From Marinobacter alexandrii (GTDB lineage Bacteria > Pseudomonadota > Gammaproteobacteria > Pseudomonadales > Oleiphilaceae), in the NCBI RefSeq assembly GCF_005871205.1, contig NZ_SWKM01000012.1, positions 806,001 to 870,000 on the forward strand: a stretch of DNA of 64,000 nucleotides, read 5' to 3'. Below are positions 1 through 8,776 of this stretch, piece after piece. The position numbers and the translations under genes were made by a program. How positions within the stretch are numbered: position 1 is the first letter of the stretch; the number at the start of each line of letters is the position of its first letter. The notes under the pieces were generated by a model. The model was given only the letters and a program-made list of their open reading frames with translations, ran no database searches and had not been told where the DNA came from.

Positions 1-3
1 GTC

Positions 4-609
4 TCATTGTTCGTTCTCCCGTGTGATGCGATAGATGGCAACCTCTCCCAGCAGGTTGGGCCACAACCGGGCCAGCCAACTGTTTTGGTGCTGGCCGTCG
101 ACCACCCGTCGGCTTTTGATGCGAATGCCCTTCTGACGGCACAGGGCTTCAAAATCCTTGAACGTGCACAACCGGATGTTGGGGGTGTTGTACCATTTAT
201 ACGGTAGGGCTTCGGATTCGGGCATACGACCGCTCAAGGCCAGGCCCCAGCGCAAACGCCAATGGGCGAAGTTGGGGAAAGTGACAATGCCTTCGCGGCC
301 GACCCGCAGCATTTCGTCCAGCACCTTGTCCGGGCGGCGCACTGCCTGCAATGCCTGGGTCATGAGCACGGTATCGAAACTGCCGTCGTCGAAGTTGCCG
401 AGGCCCTGAGTGTCCAGGTTTTGCTCAATGACGGCGACCCCACGGCCCATGCAGGTGGTGATGTGCTCGGGGTTAATCTCCAGGCCAAAGCCGCTGGCGC
501 CACGCTCCCGTTGCAGGTAGTCGAGCAGGGTGCCGTCACCGCAGCCGAGATCCAGCACGTGATAGCCGGGCTGGATCCATTGCTGGATGATTTCAAGATC
601 CGGTCTCAT
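4..609 (-). CDS. metW: MetW, methionine biosynthesis methyltransferase-like protein
   Basis: This 201-residue class I SAM-dependent methyltransferase-fold protein carries motif I, DLGCGDG, at residues 20-26. MetW is encoded beside MetX in many proteobacteria and supports homoserine acylation in methionine synthesis, acting as a MetX partner rather than as a well-defined methyltransferase. The ATG overlaps the metX stop codon as ATGA, so the pair is translationally coupled in the order metX-metW. Length and context are typical of the family. The identification is firm; the biochemical role is family knowledge. Confidence 0.95.
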   Translation of the reverse strand: MRPDLEIIQQWIQPGYHVLDLGCGDGTLLDYLQRERGASGFGLEINPEHITTCMGRGVAVIEQNLDTQGLGNFDDGSFDTVLMTQALQAVRRPDKVLDEMLRVGREGIVTFPNFAHWRLRWGLALSGRMPESEALPYKWYNTPNIRLCTFKDFEALCRQKGIRIKSRRVVDGQHQNSWLARLWPNLLGEVAIYRITRENEQ

Positions 610-1754
610 TGGCTCACCTCCCTGGCTACCCGATCCATGTAGGCGGTGAAAATGTCGGTGTAGCGGGGCGTCGGGATCAGAAACGCGTCGTGGCCCCAGG
701 GTGCGTCTATTTCGGAATAGCTGACTTTGCGCCGGGCGGCAATCATGGCGTTGACCAATTCCTCCGAGCGGGCCGGAGTGAAGCGCCAGTCAGTGCTGAA
801 CGACAGCACCAGGAATTCGCACCGGGCTTCCGCTAACGCCCGGGCCAGGTCGCCGCCATAGTCGTAGGCGGGGTCAAAATAATCCAGTGCCTTGGTCATC
901 AGCAAATAGGTATTGGCATCGAAGGACTCGGAAAACCGCTCGCCCTGGTAGCGCAGGTAGCTTTCCACCTGGAATTCGGCGTCGTACCCGAACTTGTAGG
1001 CCTGGTCCCTCAACTCGCGACCAAATTTCTCGCCCATGGAGGCGTCGGAAAGGTAAGTGATGTGCCCGACCATGCGCGCCAGCATCAGGCCACGCCGGGG
1101 CACCACGTCGAAATCGTAGTAGCGACCATCGTGGAATTCCCGGTCTGAGGTGATGGCCTGCCTGGCCACTTCATTGAAGGCGATATTCTGGGCCGTAAGC
1201 CGGGGCGTGGAGGCGATTACTACCGCATGTTTCAGTCGCTCCGGATAGTCCAGGCTCCACTGTAATGCCTGCATACCACCGAGTGAGCCACCTACCACCG
1301 CCGCCCAGCATTGAATGCCCAGACGATCCGCCAGCAAGGCCTGGCTTTTCACCCAGTCGCCAACGGTAATCACGGGGAACTCCGGCCCGTAGGGCTTGCC
1401 GGTGGCCGGGTTAGCGCTATTAGGCCCGGTGCTGCCATGACAGCCGCCCAGGTTGTTCAGGCTCACCACAAAAAAACGGTTGGTGTCGATGGGCTTGCCG
1501 GGGCCGATGCAGCTGTCCCACCAGCCCGGCTTGCGCTCATCCGTGCTGTGGTAGCCGGCCGCGTGGTGGTGGCCGCTCAGGGCATGGCAGATAAGCACGG
1601 CGTTGCTGGCATCGGCGTTCAGCTGACCGTAAGTTTCAATCACCAGGTCGTAGCTGTCCAGGGCTTGGCCGCAGGCCAGCTCGATGGGCGTGTCGAAATG
1701 AAGAGTCTGCGGGGTAACTACTCCGACAGAATCCGCGGGCAGGGAATCGGGCAT
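606..1754 (-). CDS. metX: MetX, homoserine O-acyltransferase
   Basis: This 382-residue alpha/beta-hydrolase-fold enzyme activates the homoserine hydroxyl in the first dedicated step of methionine synthesis. The nucleophile elbow GGSLGG lies at residues 155-160, making Ser157 the likely acyl-enzyme residue. The C-terminal FSTDWRF and GHDAFL segments supply the Asp and His of the triad. MetX proteins use acetyl-CoA or succinyl-CoA; many gammaproteobacterial members are succinyltransferases, and I cannot decide the donor here by eye. It is the first gene of the metX-metW pair. The ATG is preceded by an AGGAA-type ribosome binding site. Confidence 0.95.
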   Translation of the reverse strand: MPDSLPADSVGVVTPQTLHFDTPIELACGQALDSYDLVIETYGQLNADASNAVLICHALSGHHHAAGYHSTDERKPGWWDSCIGPGKPIDTNRFFVVSLNNLGGCHGSTGPNSANPATGKPYGPEFPVITVGDWVKSQALLADRLGIQCWAAVVGGSLGGMQALQWSLDYPERLKHAVVIASTPRLTAQNIAFNEVARQAITSDREFHDGRYYDFDVVPRRGLMLARMVGHITYLSDASMGEKFGRELRDQAYKFGYDAEFQVESYLRYQGERFSESFDANTYLLMTKALDYFDPAYDYGGDLARALAEARCEFLVLSFSTDWRFTPARSEELVNAMIAARRKVSYSEIDAPWGHDAFLIPTPRYTDIFTAYMDRVAREVSQ

Positions 1755-1880
1755 TGGCGCGACAGGTTCCTGGTTCGGTCTGTAAGTATCTGGAACAGCA
1801 ATGACAAAGCCATCGCCAGCCCAGCAGTTTAAAGCCGGGCCGTCATGGCTGCAACCAGTGGCGAGCGCGCGCGACGGGGC

Positions 1881-3845
1881 TTAGAGCGCCCCGGAGATAT
1901 TAACGACTTTTTGCTGAATCAGGGTTGGGGCCGGTTTGCGGATCTGGCGTTGCATGGCGTCCGCCAATTCCAGTTGCCGGCTGAGGTCGGAAATGGTGTT
2001 TTGCAGGCGTTCCCGCTCGGCACGGCTGTCGCGGTCACTGCGTACCATGTCCCTCAAGCGCCGGATCTGGTGCTCCAGCAGCTGCTTCTGTTCCATGGAG
2101 TACTGCATGATTGGCAACAGTGCCTCCCGGGGCCAGCGATCAACATCGGCCTGCACCCGGGCATGCAGGGTGCGGGCTTCACCGACTATGACATTGAAGA
2201 AGCGGCGGACCAGTAGCGACTGCTCGGTCAGCAGGTTCGTGGGGCTGATCCGGAACCGTCGTTCTTTCTTGCGCAGTTCCCGAACGGCAATGACGTGGCG
2301 CCCGGCCCGCAGCGGAATGGGTTCCAGGTGACGGGCCCGGGTATCATCATTGTAGCGCCGGTAGATAGCACCCACCATTTTTTCCGCCAGGTGACCTTCG
2401 CTTAACAGGTTGGTGAGGTCACTTTCAAGCAGCTCAAAGAACTGGTCCATGGCCCGGTTCATACCGGCCGTGGTCCAGCTTTTCGACATTGACTGGCGAA
2501 TCCGTTCGGCGTGGTCTTCAAAGCGCTTCTCGGCCACCAGCTGTTTTAGCTGCTGGCCTTGGGAATCCATCAGCCGACGGCTGGAGCGCAATGTGATCAG
2601 TTTCTTGTAGTAGAAGTCGTAATCCTTCTGGGCGCGATCGGCGAGCCGGGCCAGCACCTCCTTATCCATGGTGGTTCCGGAGCAGGCCGCCAGTTCTTCC
2701 TGCAGTGAATCCAATCGGGTCTGCATCGCGGCCTGACTGTTTTGCAGCATGCCCAGCAGGTCATTGATCAGACTCTGGGTAATCAACTGCTCCTTGTGCA
2801 TCAGAATACGCTGGATGATCAGTTGCTCCAGCCGCCCAATGTTGGACCGTTCAAACAGTGCCTCATCCTGGCGAACCCGGCTGATCAGGCCCTGTTTGGC
2901 GGATAGCGGAATGACATCGTGCTGGCGGATGCCCAGATGATCGGCGGTGTATTCGCGAACCCGCTCAATGGCATCTTCGGTGTGCTTTTCGCCCTGAAGG
3001 TCATCCCAGAGCACGTCGATCTTGTTCAGGACGGCAAAGCGTCCGGCCCGGTGATCGGCATGCTCGATGTCAATGTGCTCTTTCCATATCGTCAGGTCGC
3101 TGGCGGTTACGCCGGTGTCCGCACTAAGGACGAAAATGACAGCATGGGCCCGGGGCAGCATGCTGATGGTCAGCTCTGGCTCGGAGCCCAAGGCGTTCAG
3201 CCCCGGTGTGTCGAGAATGCGCAAGCCTCGCTCGAACAGCGGATGGCGAATGCTGATCTGGGCGTTACGCCAGGCCGGCACCAGTACCTGGCCGGGATTA
3301 TTCCGATCATGCTCCAACATGTCCTCGTCGAAGCCCAGGCGACGGGCTTCTTCCGGTCGCACGCTCTTGACCCGCGCCACCTCTGCCAGCACCTCGCGCA
3401 TGACTTCGGGGTCGCGCTCGTCAAGCTCGTGCTTGACCCAGCGTTCGGGCTGCTTGCGCAGCTGCTGCAGCGACAGCTCGCCGGTGCGGGTTTCTATCGG
3501 TAACAGCAGGAGATGGTTCTGGTTGGCGCTGCGATCGAAGAACAGCTCGGTCGGGCACATGGTGGTGCGCCCGGCCTGTGACGGCAGCATGCGCTGGCCG
3601 TACTCGGAAAAGAACAGGGCATTAATCAGCTCGGTTTTGCCGCGGGAGTACTCGCCGACAAAGGCAATGGTCAGTTCGTCCTCAACCAGCAGTTCCAGGC
3701 CGTGACGGATACGGGTACTGACATCGTCCGAAAACAGATTGTTGTCCTGCAGCCATAACCGGTAGCGGCCAATCTGTCGGATTAGCTCTTTCTTCCAGTT
3801 GTGGTATGCCTCTACCTGCTGCGACAGAGTTCCCTGCTGATTCAT
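1881..3845 (-). CDS. Dynamin-like large GTPase
   Basis: This 654-residue protein has an N-terminal GTPase domain of the dynamin family: G1 P-loop GEYSRGKT at residues 64-71, a DTPG switch II motif (in RILDTPGLNAL) and an NKID G4 motif. Behind it lie long charged helical segments, including a C-terminal heptad-rich stretch likely to be coiled coil. Bacterial dynamin-like proteins remodel or protect membranes, but the role of this one is unknown. No transmembrane segment is obvious, so membrane contact would be peripheral. It stands alone between metX and the yggT operon, with its own upstream gap of about 260 bp. Family assignment is confident; function is not. Confidence 0.8.
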   Translation of the reverse strand: MNQQGTLSQQVEAYHNWKKELIRQIGRYRLWLQDNNLFSDDVSTRIRHGLELLVEDELTIAFVGEYSRGKTELINALFFSEYGQRMLPSQAGRTTMCPTELFFDRSANQNHLLLLPIETRTGELSLQQLRKQPERWVKHELDERDPEVMREVLAEVARVKSVRPEEARRLGFDEDMLEHDRNNPGQVLVPAWRNAQISIRHPLFERGLRILDTPGLNALGSEPELTISMLPRAHAVIFVLSADTGVTASDLTIWKEHIDIEHADHRAGRFAVLNKIDVLWDDLQGEKHTEDAIERVREYTADHLGIRQHDVIPLSAKQGLISRVRQDEALFERSNIGRLEQLIIQRILMHKEQLITQSLINDLLGMLQNSQAAMQTRLDSLQEELAACSGTTMDKEVLARLADRAQKDYDFYYKKLITLRSSRRLMDSQGQQLKQLVAEKRFEDHAERIRQSMSKSWTTAGMNRAMDQFFELLESDLTNLLSEGHLAEKMVGAIYRRYNDDTRARHLEPIPLRAGRHVIAVRELRKKERRFRISPTNLLTEQSLLVRRFFNVIVGEARTLHARVQADVDRWPREALLPIMQYSMEQKQLLEHQIRRLRDMVRSDRDSRAERERLQNTISDLSRQLELADAMQRQIRKPAPTLIQQKVVNISGAL

Positions 3846-4010
3846 TGATCTTTCCTTCTGCGCTACTACCGAGCCTTCTACGCGATTACCGAGTGCTTAG
3901 GGCACGATGCTCTGGAGGGCGGATTAACTGCTGGTAATAGTATCCTCTTCCCCGCAGCTTTGGAGGCAGGGCTTCAGTAGACTGTCGTCTATATCGGCAG
4001 GACTTGCAAT

Positions 4011-4048
4011 AAAAAAGCTGCAAAATCATGGTGATGACTTTGCAGCTT
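4011..4048 (-). terminator. Rho-independent terminator of the yggS-proC-yggT operon
   Basis: A 10-bp inverted repeat (AAGCTGCAAA at 4015-4024, TTTGCAGCTT at 4039-4048) is followed on the minus strand by a run of T residues (the A run at 4011-4016). It lies about 55 bp past the yggT stop codon, as expected for the end of this minus-strand operon. Confidence 0.8.
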
Positions 4049-4102
4049 CGGATTAATCGATTTCGTCGAAAACTGTTACGGAATGTATTTTTGAGATGCT
4101 GT

Positions 4103-4687
4103 TTACAAACCGAGGCCGATTGAGCCGAGCCCCGCAGCCATTTTCATGTGCTCGATGACCACCGAAATCACGTTCAGAATCAGGAAGACGATGATTGGCG
4201 ACAGATCCAGGCCGCCCATGGACGGCATGATGTTGCGCACTGGTCGCATAACCGGCTCGGTGATCTGGGCGACCAGTTGAATCGCCGGGTGGCTGCTGCC
4301 GGGGGCGATCCAGCTCACGACTACCACGGCAATCACCGACCAGAAATAGATCTTCACGATCAGGTCGAGCACGTTCAGCACCGCCCACACCATCAGGGTG
4401 ATGGGGTTAAACGACGGAATGCCGCCATTCAATGCGATCAGGATCAGCAGGAAGGTGATCGCCTGAATGGCGATGGCCAGCACCAGTGAAGCGCCATCAA
4501 TGCCACCCCAGCCTGGAATGACTCGGCGCAGAGGCTTCAGGGGCGGGTTAGTGGCCTTGACCACGAACTGGGAAATCGGATTGTAGAAGTCCGCACGGGC
4601 CAACTGCAGCAGAAACCGCAGCAGCACGATGGTCATGTAAAAGGTGGATGCAATGAGCAGGATCGTAATCAGGATGTCTGCCAGCAT
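4103..4687 (-). CDS. yggT: YggT family integral membrane protein
   Basis: This 194-residue membrane protein is built of two YggT repeats. Each repeat has hydrophobic helices flanking a motif with NP and G-G residues (for example NPPLKPLRRVIPGWGGID near residue 47 and TEPVMRPVRNIMPSMGGLD in the second half). Four or more membrane helices are apparent. YggT proteins sit beside proC and yggS in many gammaproteobacteria and have been linked to osmotic or ion homeostasis, but no activity can be read from the sequence. The gene follows proC by about 20 bp and is the last gene of the operon. Confidence 0.9.
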   Translation of the reverse strand: MLADILITILLIASTFYMTIVLLRFLLQLARADFYNPISQFVVKATNPPLKPLRRVIPGWGGIDGASLVLAIAIQAITFLLILIALNGGIPSFNPITLMVWAVLNVLDLIVKIYFWSVIAVVVVSWIAPGSSHPAIQLVAQITEPVMRPVRNIMPSMGGLDLSPIIVFLILNVISVVIEHMKMAAGLGSIGLGL

Positions 4688-4709
4688 GAAGCCGTGTCTC
4701 CGTTATCGG

Positions 4710-5543
4710 TTACTGTTTGCCTGCCAGCTCGCGGGCCATTTCTTCCGAGCGTTTAAACGCTGCGCCGTACGCCTTGCGGACCAGCTCGCGCAGCCCACCT
4801 TCTTCGAAGGTGTTGATGGCCTGCTCGGTGGTGCCGCCGGGGGACATAACATTGCGTTTGAGCTGACCGGGGTCGTGCTCGCTGCATGCGGCCATTTCCG
4901 CTGCCCCGGCCATGGTCTGGATGGCCAGCTCCCGGGCGGTGCCTGCCTCGATACCGGCGTCGACGGCGACGTCTTCCAGGGCTTCAAGCATCAGGAAGAA
5001 ATAAGCCGGGCCACTGCCTGAAAGCGCGGTCACCGCGTGCAGCAGGTTCTCGTCCTCTACCCAGAGTGCAGAGCCGATGCTTTGGAAAACCGACTCGACC
5101 ATCTTCTTCTGCACATCTTCCACCTGGGCATTGGCAAACAGGCCAGCGGCCCCTTTGCCGACCAATGACGGCGTGTTCGGCATAACCCGAACCAACGGCA
5201 GACCGCCAGCCAGCCACTCGTCCAGGGTTTCGGCGGTCAAGCCTGCGGCAATGGAAACCATCAGTGGGCGGGTGTTCTGTACTACCGGCGCGATATCGCG
5301 GCAGACATCGGCCATGACCTGGGGTTTGACCGCCAGAACGACCATGTCGGCCTGCTGGGCACAATAGCGGTTGTCGGTGGTGACGCTTACGCCGAACTTC
5401 TTGCGGATGGATTGTAGGTGGCCATCATCCGGCGCGCTGACCCAGATGTTTGCAGCTTTGTAGCCGCTGTCCAGCATACCGCCAATGATGGCGCTGGCCA
5501 TGTTGCCGGCGCCAATGAATGAAATGGTTGGTGATGTGCTCAA
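4710..5543 (-). CDS. proC: Pyrroline-5-carboxylate reductase
   Basis: This 277-residue enzyme reduces pyrroline-5-carboxylate to proline with NAD(P)H. The N-terminal Rossmann motif FIGAGNMASAIIGG and the C-terminal family signature around ALSGSGPAYFF and MSPGGTTEQAI are present. The start codon is TTG at 5541-5543, preceded at proper distance by GGAG; no better in-frame ATG lies near the conserved N-terminus. It is the middle gene of yggS-proC-yggT. Length matches the family. Confidence 0.95.
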   Translation of the reverse strand: MSTSPTISFIGAGNMASAIIGGMLDSGYKAANIWVSAPDDGHLQSIRKKFGVSVTTDNRYCAQQADMVVLAVKPQVMADVCRDIAPVVQNTRPLMVSIAAGLTAETLDEWLAGGLPLVRVMPNTPSLVGKGAAGLFANAQVEDVQKKMVESVFQSIGSALWVEDENLLHAVTALSGSGPAYFFLMLEALEDVAVDAGIEAGTARELAIQTMAGAAEMAACSEHDPGQLKRNVMSPGGTTEQAINTFEEGGLRELVRKAYGAAFKRSEEMARELAGKQ

Positions 5544-5605
5544 GGTTCACTCCAACGGTTGATCGGTTAAACGTCCGGCCCTGATCATAACAGGATCCGT
5601 TAGCT

Positions 5606-6310
5606 TCAGCTCTTCGCGGGACGGGCGCCAAACACATCGGTGCCCACGCGCACCCAGGTGGCGCCTTCGGCAATGGCAACTTCCAGGTCACCGGACATGC
5701 CCATGGACAGCGTGTCCAGCGGCCCTGCGTCCGGGTATTGCGCCTTCAGATCGTGCAGAGCCCGGGTGAGCCGGCGAAAACTGAGCCGCAGCTCTGCTTC
5801 GGGCTGATCCGGGTCAGGGATGGCCATCAAACCGCGCAGCGACAGATTCGGTAACTCGCCGATGGCCAACACCAGGTCGGGCAGTTCCTCCAGCGTGCAA
5901 CCGGTCTTGCTGTCTTCCTCGTTAATGTTGACCTGGAGACAGATATTCAATGGCGGCAGTTCAGTGGCCCGTTGCTCACTCAGGCGTCGGGCAACTTTGA
6001 GGCGGTCGACGCTGTGTACCCAGGAAAAGGCGGCGGCGATCTGCCGGGTTTTGTTGGACTGGATCGGACCGATGAAGTGCCAGTCGATCCCGCTGTTATC
6101 GGCGAGGGCGTCAATCTTGTCGAGGGCTTCCTGCAGGTAGTTTTCCCCGAACGCGGTCTGTCCGGCAGCAACTGCCGCTCGCAAATCGTCAGCGGTCCGG
6201 GTCTTGCTGACTGCCAACAGGCGCACTGAGCCCAGCTCCCGGCCCGCCTTCAATGTTGCTTTTTGTATGCGTCGGGTTACGCTCCCGATGTTGTCTGCTA
6301 TGCTGCTCAT
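5606..6310 (-). CDS. yggS: YggS/PROSC family PLP homeostasis protein
   Basis: This 234-residue protein of the YggS family binds pyridoxal phosphate on a TIM-barrel fold and controls free PLP levels without a known catalytic activity. The PLP lysine motif LLAVSKT and the FGENYLQEALDK segment are visible in the N-terminal half, and SMGMSGDLEVAIAEGATWVRVG near the C-terminus binds phosphate. I chose the internal ATG at 6310 (MSSIADNIGS) because the upstream extension is not conserved in type. It is divergent from pilT, the classical arrangement in Pseudomonas relatives. Confidence 0.93.
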   Translation of the reverse strand: MSSIADNIGSVTRRIQKATLKAGRELGSVRLLAVSKTRTADDLRAAVAAGQTAFGENYLQEALDKIDALADNSGIDWHFIGPIQSNKTRQIAAAFSWVHSVDRLKVARRLSEQRATELPPLNICLQVNINEEDSKTGCTLEELPDLVLAIGELPNLSLRGLMAIPDPDQPEAELRLSFRRLTRALHDLKAQYPDAGPLDTLSMGMSGDLEVAIAEGATWVRVGTDVFGARPAKS

Positions 6311-6451
6311 AGTGTGAAATCGCCACGTTCGGTGTGCCACCTGTACGGTGACACGTTACCCGCAGGTCACTGAAATGCCAAGTGAACCGCGCCGGGAAAT
6401 CCGCCGGACCGACGCTACCGGGATAAAAGAAAAAGCCTTCCGAGGATTCCT

Positions 6452-7486
6452 ATGGATATTACTGAACTGCTTGCCTTCTCGGCCAAACAGGGTGCGTCGG
6501 ATTTGCACCTGTCAGCCGGTTTGCCGCCGATGATTCGCGTTGATGGTGATGTACGTCGTATCAACCTTCCGCCCATGGAGCACAAAGAGGTGCACGGGCT
6601 GATTTATGACATCATGAACGACAAGCAGCGAAAGGACTACGAGGAATTCCTGGAAACCGACTTCTCCTTTGAAGTTCCTGGGGTCGCCCGTTTCCGTGTC
6701 AACGCCTTCAATCAAAACCGGGGCGCCGGTGCAGTGTTTCGGACTATCCCCTCCAAGGTCCTGACCATGGAAGACCTTGGCATGGGGCAGACCTTTAAAG
6801 ATATATCCTCGGTGGCACGCGGACTGGTGCTGGTGACCGGGCCGACCGGCTCCGGTAAGTCCACCACGCTCGCGGCGATGATGGATTACATCAATGACAC
6901 CCGCTACGAACATATCCTCACCATCGAGGATCCGATCGAATTCGTGCACGATTCCAAGAAGTGCCTGGTCAACCAGCGTGAAGTGCACCGGGATACTCTG
7001 GGCTTCAATGAAGCGCTGCGCTCGGCGCTGCGGGAAGACCCGGATATTATCCTGGTGGGCGAGCTGCGAGACCTGGAAACCATTCGCCTGGCACTGACGG
7101 CGGCGGAAACCGGTCACCTGGTCTTCGGCACCCTGCACACCACCTCCGCGGCCAAAACCATCGACCGGATTGTTGATGTGTTTCCGGCCGAAGAAAAGTC
7201 CATGGTCCGGTCGATGTTATCCGAGTCCCTGCAGGCGGTTATCTCCCAGACTCTGATGAAGAAGATGGGCGGTGGCCGTATTGCGGCCCACGAAATCATG
7301 ATCGGCACCTCCGCCATCCGGAATCTGATCCGCGAAGACAAAATCGCCCAGATGTATTCGTCGATTCAGACCGGTGGTTCGCTGGGCATGCAGACCCTGG
7401 ATCAGTGCCTGGAGCGGCTGTTGCAGAAAGGGCTGATCTCGCGCGAGGCGGCCCGGGCCAAGGCCAAGATGCCAGACAATTTCTGA
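6452..7486 (+). CDS. pilT: Type IV pilus retraction ATPase PilT
   Basis: This 344-residue hexameric secretion-superfamily ATPase drives pilus depolymerisation for twitching motility. Walker A GPTGSGKST is at residues 130-138, followed by the Asp box, Walker B (DPDIILVGELRD) and His box (TGHLVFGTLHT). The C-terminal AIRNLIRE motif, required for retraction in PilT, is intact. A GAGGA ribosome binding site precedes the ATG. It is followed 62 bp later by pilU and is divergent from yggS. Confidence 0.97.
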   Translation: MDITELLAFSAKQGASDLHLSAGLPPMIRVDGDVRRINLPPMEHKEVHGLIYDIMNDKQRKDYEEFLETDFSFEVPGVARFRVNAFNQNRGAGAVFRTIPSKVLTMEDLGMGQTFKDISSVARGLVLVTGPTGSGKSTTLAAMMDYINDTRYEHILTIEDPIEFVHDSKKCLVNQREVHRDTLGFNEALRSALREDPDIILVGELRDLETIRLALTAAETGHLVFGTLHTTSAAKTIDRIVDVFPAEEKSMVRSMLSESLQAVISQTLMKKMGGGRIAAHEIMIGTSAIRNLIREDKIAQMYSSIQTGGSLGMQTLDQCLERLLQKGLISREAARAKAKMPDNF

Positions 7487-7497
7487 TCTGCACTAAC

Positions 7498-7541
7498 AAG
7501 AACCAAGAAACACCACAGGAAGAACCAAGAAACACCACAGG
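7498..7541 (+). repeat. Perfect 22-bp tandem duplication in the pilT-pilU gap
   Basis: Two identical 22-bp units (7498-7519 and 7520-7541), each starting AAGAACCAAG and ending CACCACAGG, fill most of the pilT-pilU intergenic space. They end 7 bp before the pilU ATG. Each unit ends in the only weak ribosome-binding-like sequence available (CACAGG), so the copy number could affect pilU translation. Confidence 0.95.
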
Positions 7542-7548
7542 TACTCAT

Positions 7549-8670
7549 ATGGAATTTGAAAAGCTGCTTCGTTTGATGGTCGAAAAGGGCGGTTCGGATC
7601 TGTTCATCACGGCGGGGGTTCCTCCCAGCATGAAGGTGAACGGTAAAGTGTTGCCAGTGACCAAGAACGCCCTGACGCCGGAACAGACCCGGGAATTTGT
7701 CTACGGTTCGATGAACGACAAGCAGCGGGCGGAGTTCGAGGACAGCCACGAGTGCAACTTCGCGATCAGTGCCCGTGGTATCGGCCGTTTCCGGGTCAGC
7801 GCTTTCTTCCAGCGTAACCTGTGCGGCATGGTGCTGCGTCGTATTGAGGTCAAGATTCCCCAGATTGATGACCTGGCATTGCCCGAGGTGATCAAAGAGC
7901 TGGCGATGACTAAGCGTGGGTTAATTATGTTTGTCGGCGCTACCGGTACCGGTAAGTCGACGTCGCTGGCGGCGATGCTCGGACACCGCAACCGTAACAG
8001 CCGTGGCCACATCATTTCTATCGAAGATCCGATTGAATTCGTGCACCAGCATCAAGGCTGCATCGTTACCCAGCGCGAGGTGGGTATCGATACCGATAGC
8101 TTTGACGTGGCTCTGAAAAACACCCTGCGTCAGGCACCGGACGTTATCCTGATTGGTGAGGTGAGAACCCGCCAGACCATGGAGTACTCGGTGCAGTTCG
8201 CAGAAACCGGGCACCTGTGCCTGGCAACCTTGCACGCCAACAACGCCAACCAGGCGCTGGACCGGATCATCCAGTTCTTCCCTCCGGAACAGCACAACCA
8301 GATCTGGATGGATCTGTCGCTGAACCTGAAGGCCATTGTGGCCCAGCAGTTGGTGCCAACGCCGGATGGCAAGGGCCGGAAGGCGGTCATCGAAGTACTG
8401 ATCAACTCCCCTCTGGTCGCTGACATGATTCGCAAAGGCGAGGTGCATAAGCTGAAAGAGCTGATGGCCAAGTCCAACGAAACCGGCATGCAGACCTTCG
8501 ACCAGGCGCTGTACAAACTCTACGCCGAAGGCTCGATTACCTACGAAGATGCCCTTGGTCACGCCGATTCTGCCAACGATTTGCGCTTGATGATTAAGCT
8601 TGGGGCCGATGCCCAGGGTGCGGATCAGCTGTCGTCGAGTGTTGATAAGCTGTCGATTCAGGACGATTAA
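7549..8670 (+). CDS. pilU: Type IV pilus retraction ATPase PilU
   Basis: This 373-residue PilT-like ATPase acts with PilT in forceful pilus retraction. Walker A GATGTGKST begins at residue 130, and DVILIGEVR (Walker B) and TGHLCLATLH (His box) follow. The C-terminus extends past PilT with an acidic tail, as usual for PilU. The start is the ATG at 7549 (MEFEKLLRLM), directly after a duplicated leader; the longer open frame overlapping pilT is not conserved in type. It is probably co-transcribed with pilT. Confidence 0.96.
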   Translation: MEFEKLLRLMVEKGGSDLFITAGVPPSMKVNGKVLPVTKNALTPEQTREFVYGSMNDKQRAEFEDSHECNFAISARGIGRFRVSAFFQRNLCGMVLRRIEVKIPQIDDLALPEVIKELAMTKRGLIMFVGATGTGKSTSLAAMLGHRNRNSRGHIISIEDPIEFVHQHQGCIVTQREVGIDTDSFDVALKNTLRQAPDVILIGEVRTRQTMEYSVQFAETGHLCLATLHANNANQALDRIIQFFPPEQHNQIWMDLSLNLKAIVAQQLVPTPDGKGRKAVIEVLINSPLVADMIRKGEVHKLKELMAKSNETGMQTFDQALYKLYAEGSITYEDALGHADSANDLRLMIKLGADAQGADQLSSSVDKLSIQDD

Positions 8671-8776
8671 GGAAAGTCGTTAATTATTAGTATGTTGAAT
8701 GAGTAGTCTTGGCATTTGAGGCCAAATAGCTGTGCTGCGTATACTCCGCGCGAAATTACCATGGAGATACCTGCAC

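Noticed and set aside
1755-1880. SAM riboswitch ahead of metX
   Set aside because: The short leader has no SAM-riboswitch-like helices or conserved loops that I can recognise.
6427-6434. AANAANAA match in the pilT leader
   Set aside because: It fits the Hfq/Crc pattern only because of an A run; pilT is not a likely catabolite target. It shows how easily the motif arises by chance.
8709-8745. TTGGCA and TATACT upstream of the first FadL gene as a promoter
   Set aside because: The two hexamers are 25 bp apart, too far for a sigma-70 promoter; at most TATACT is a -10.
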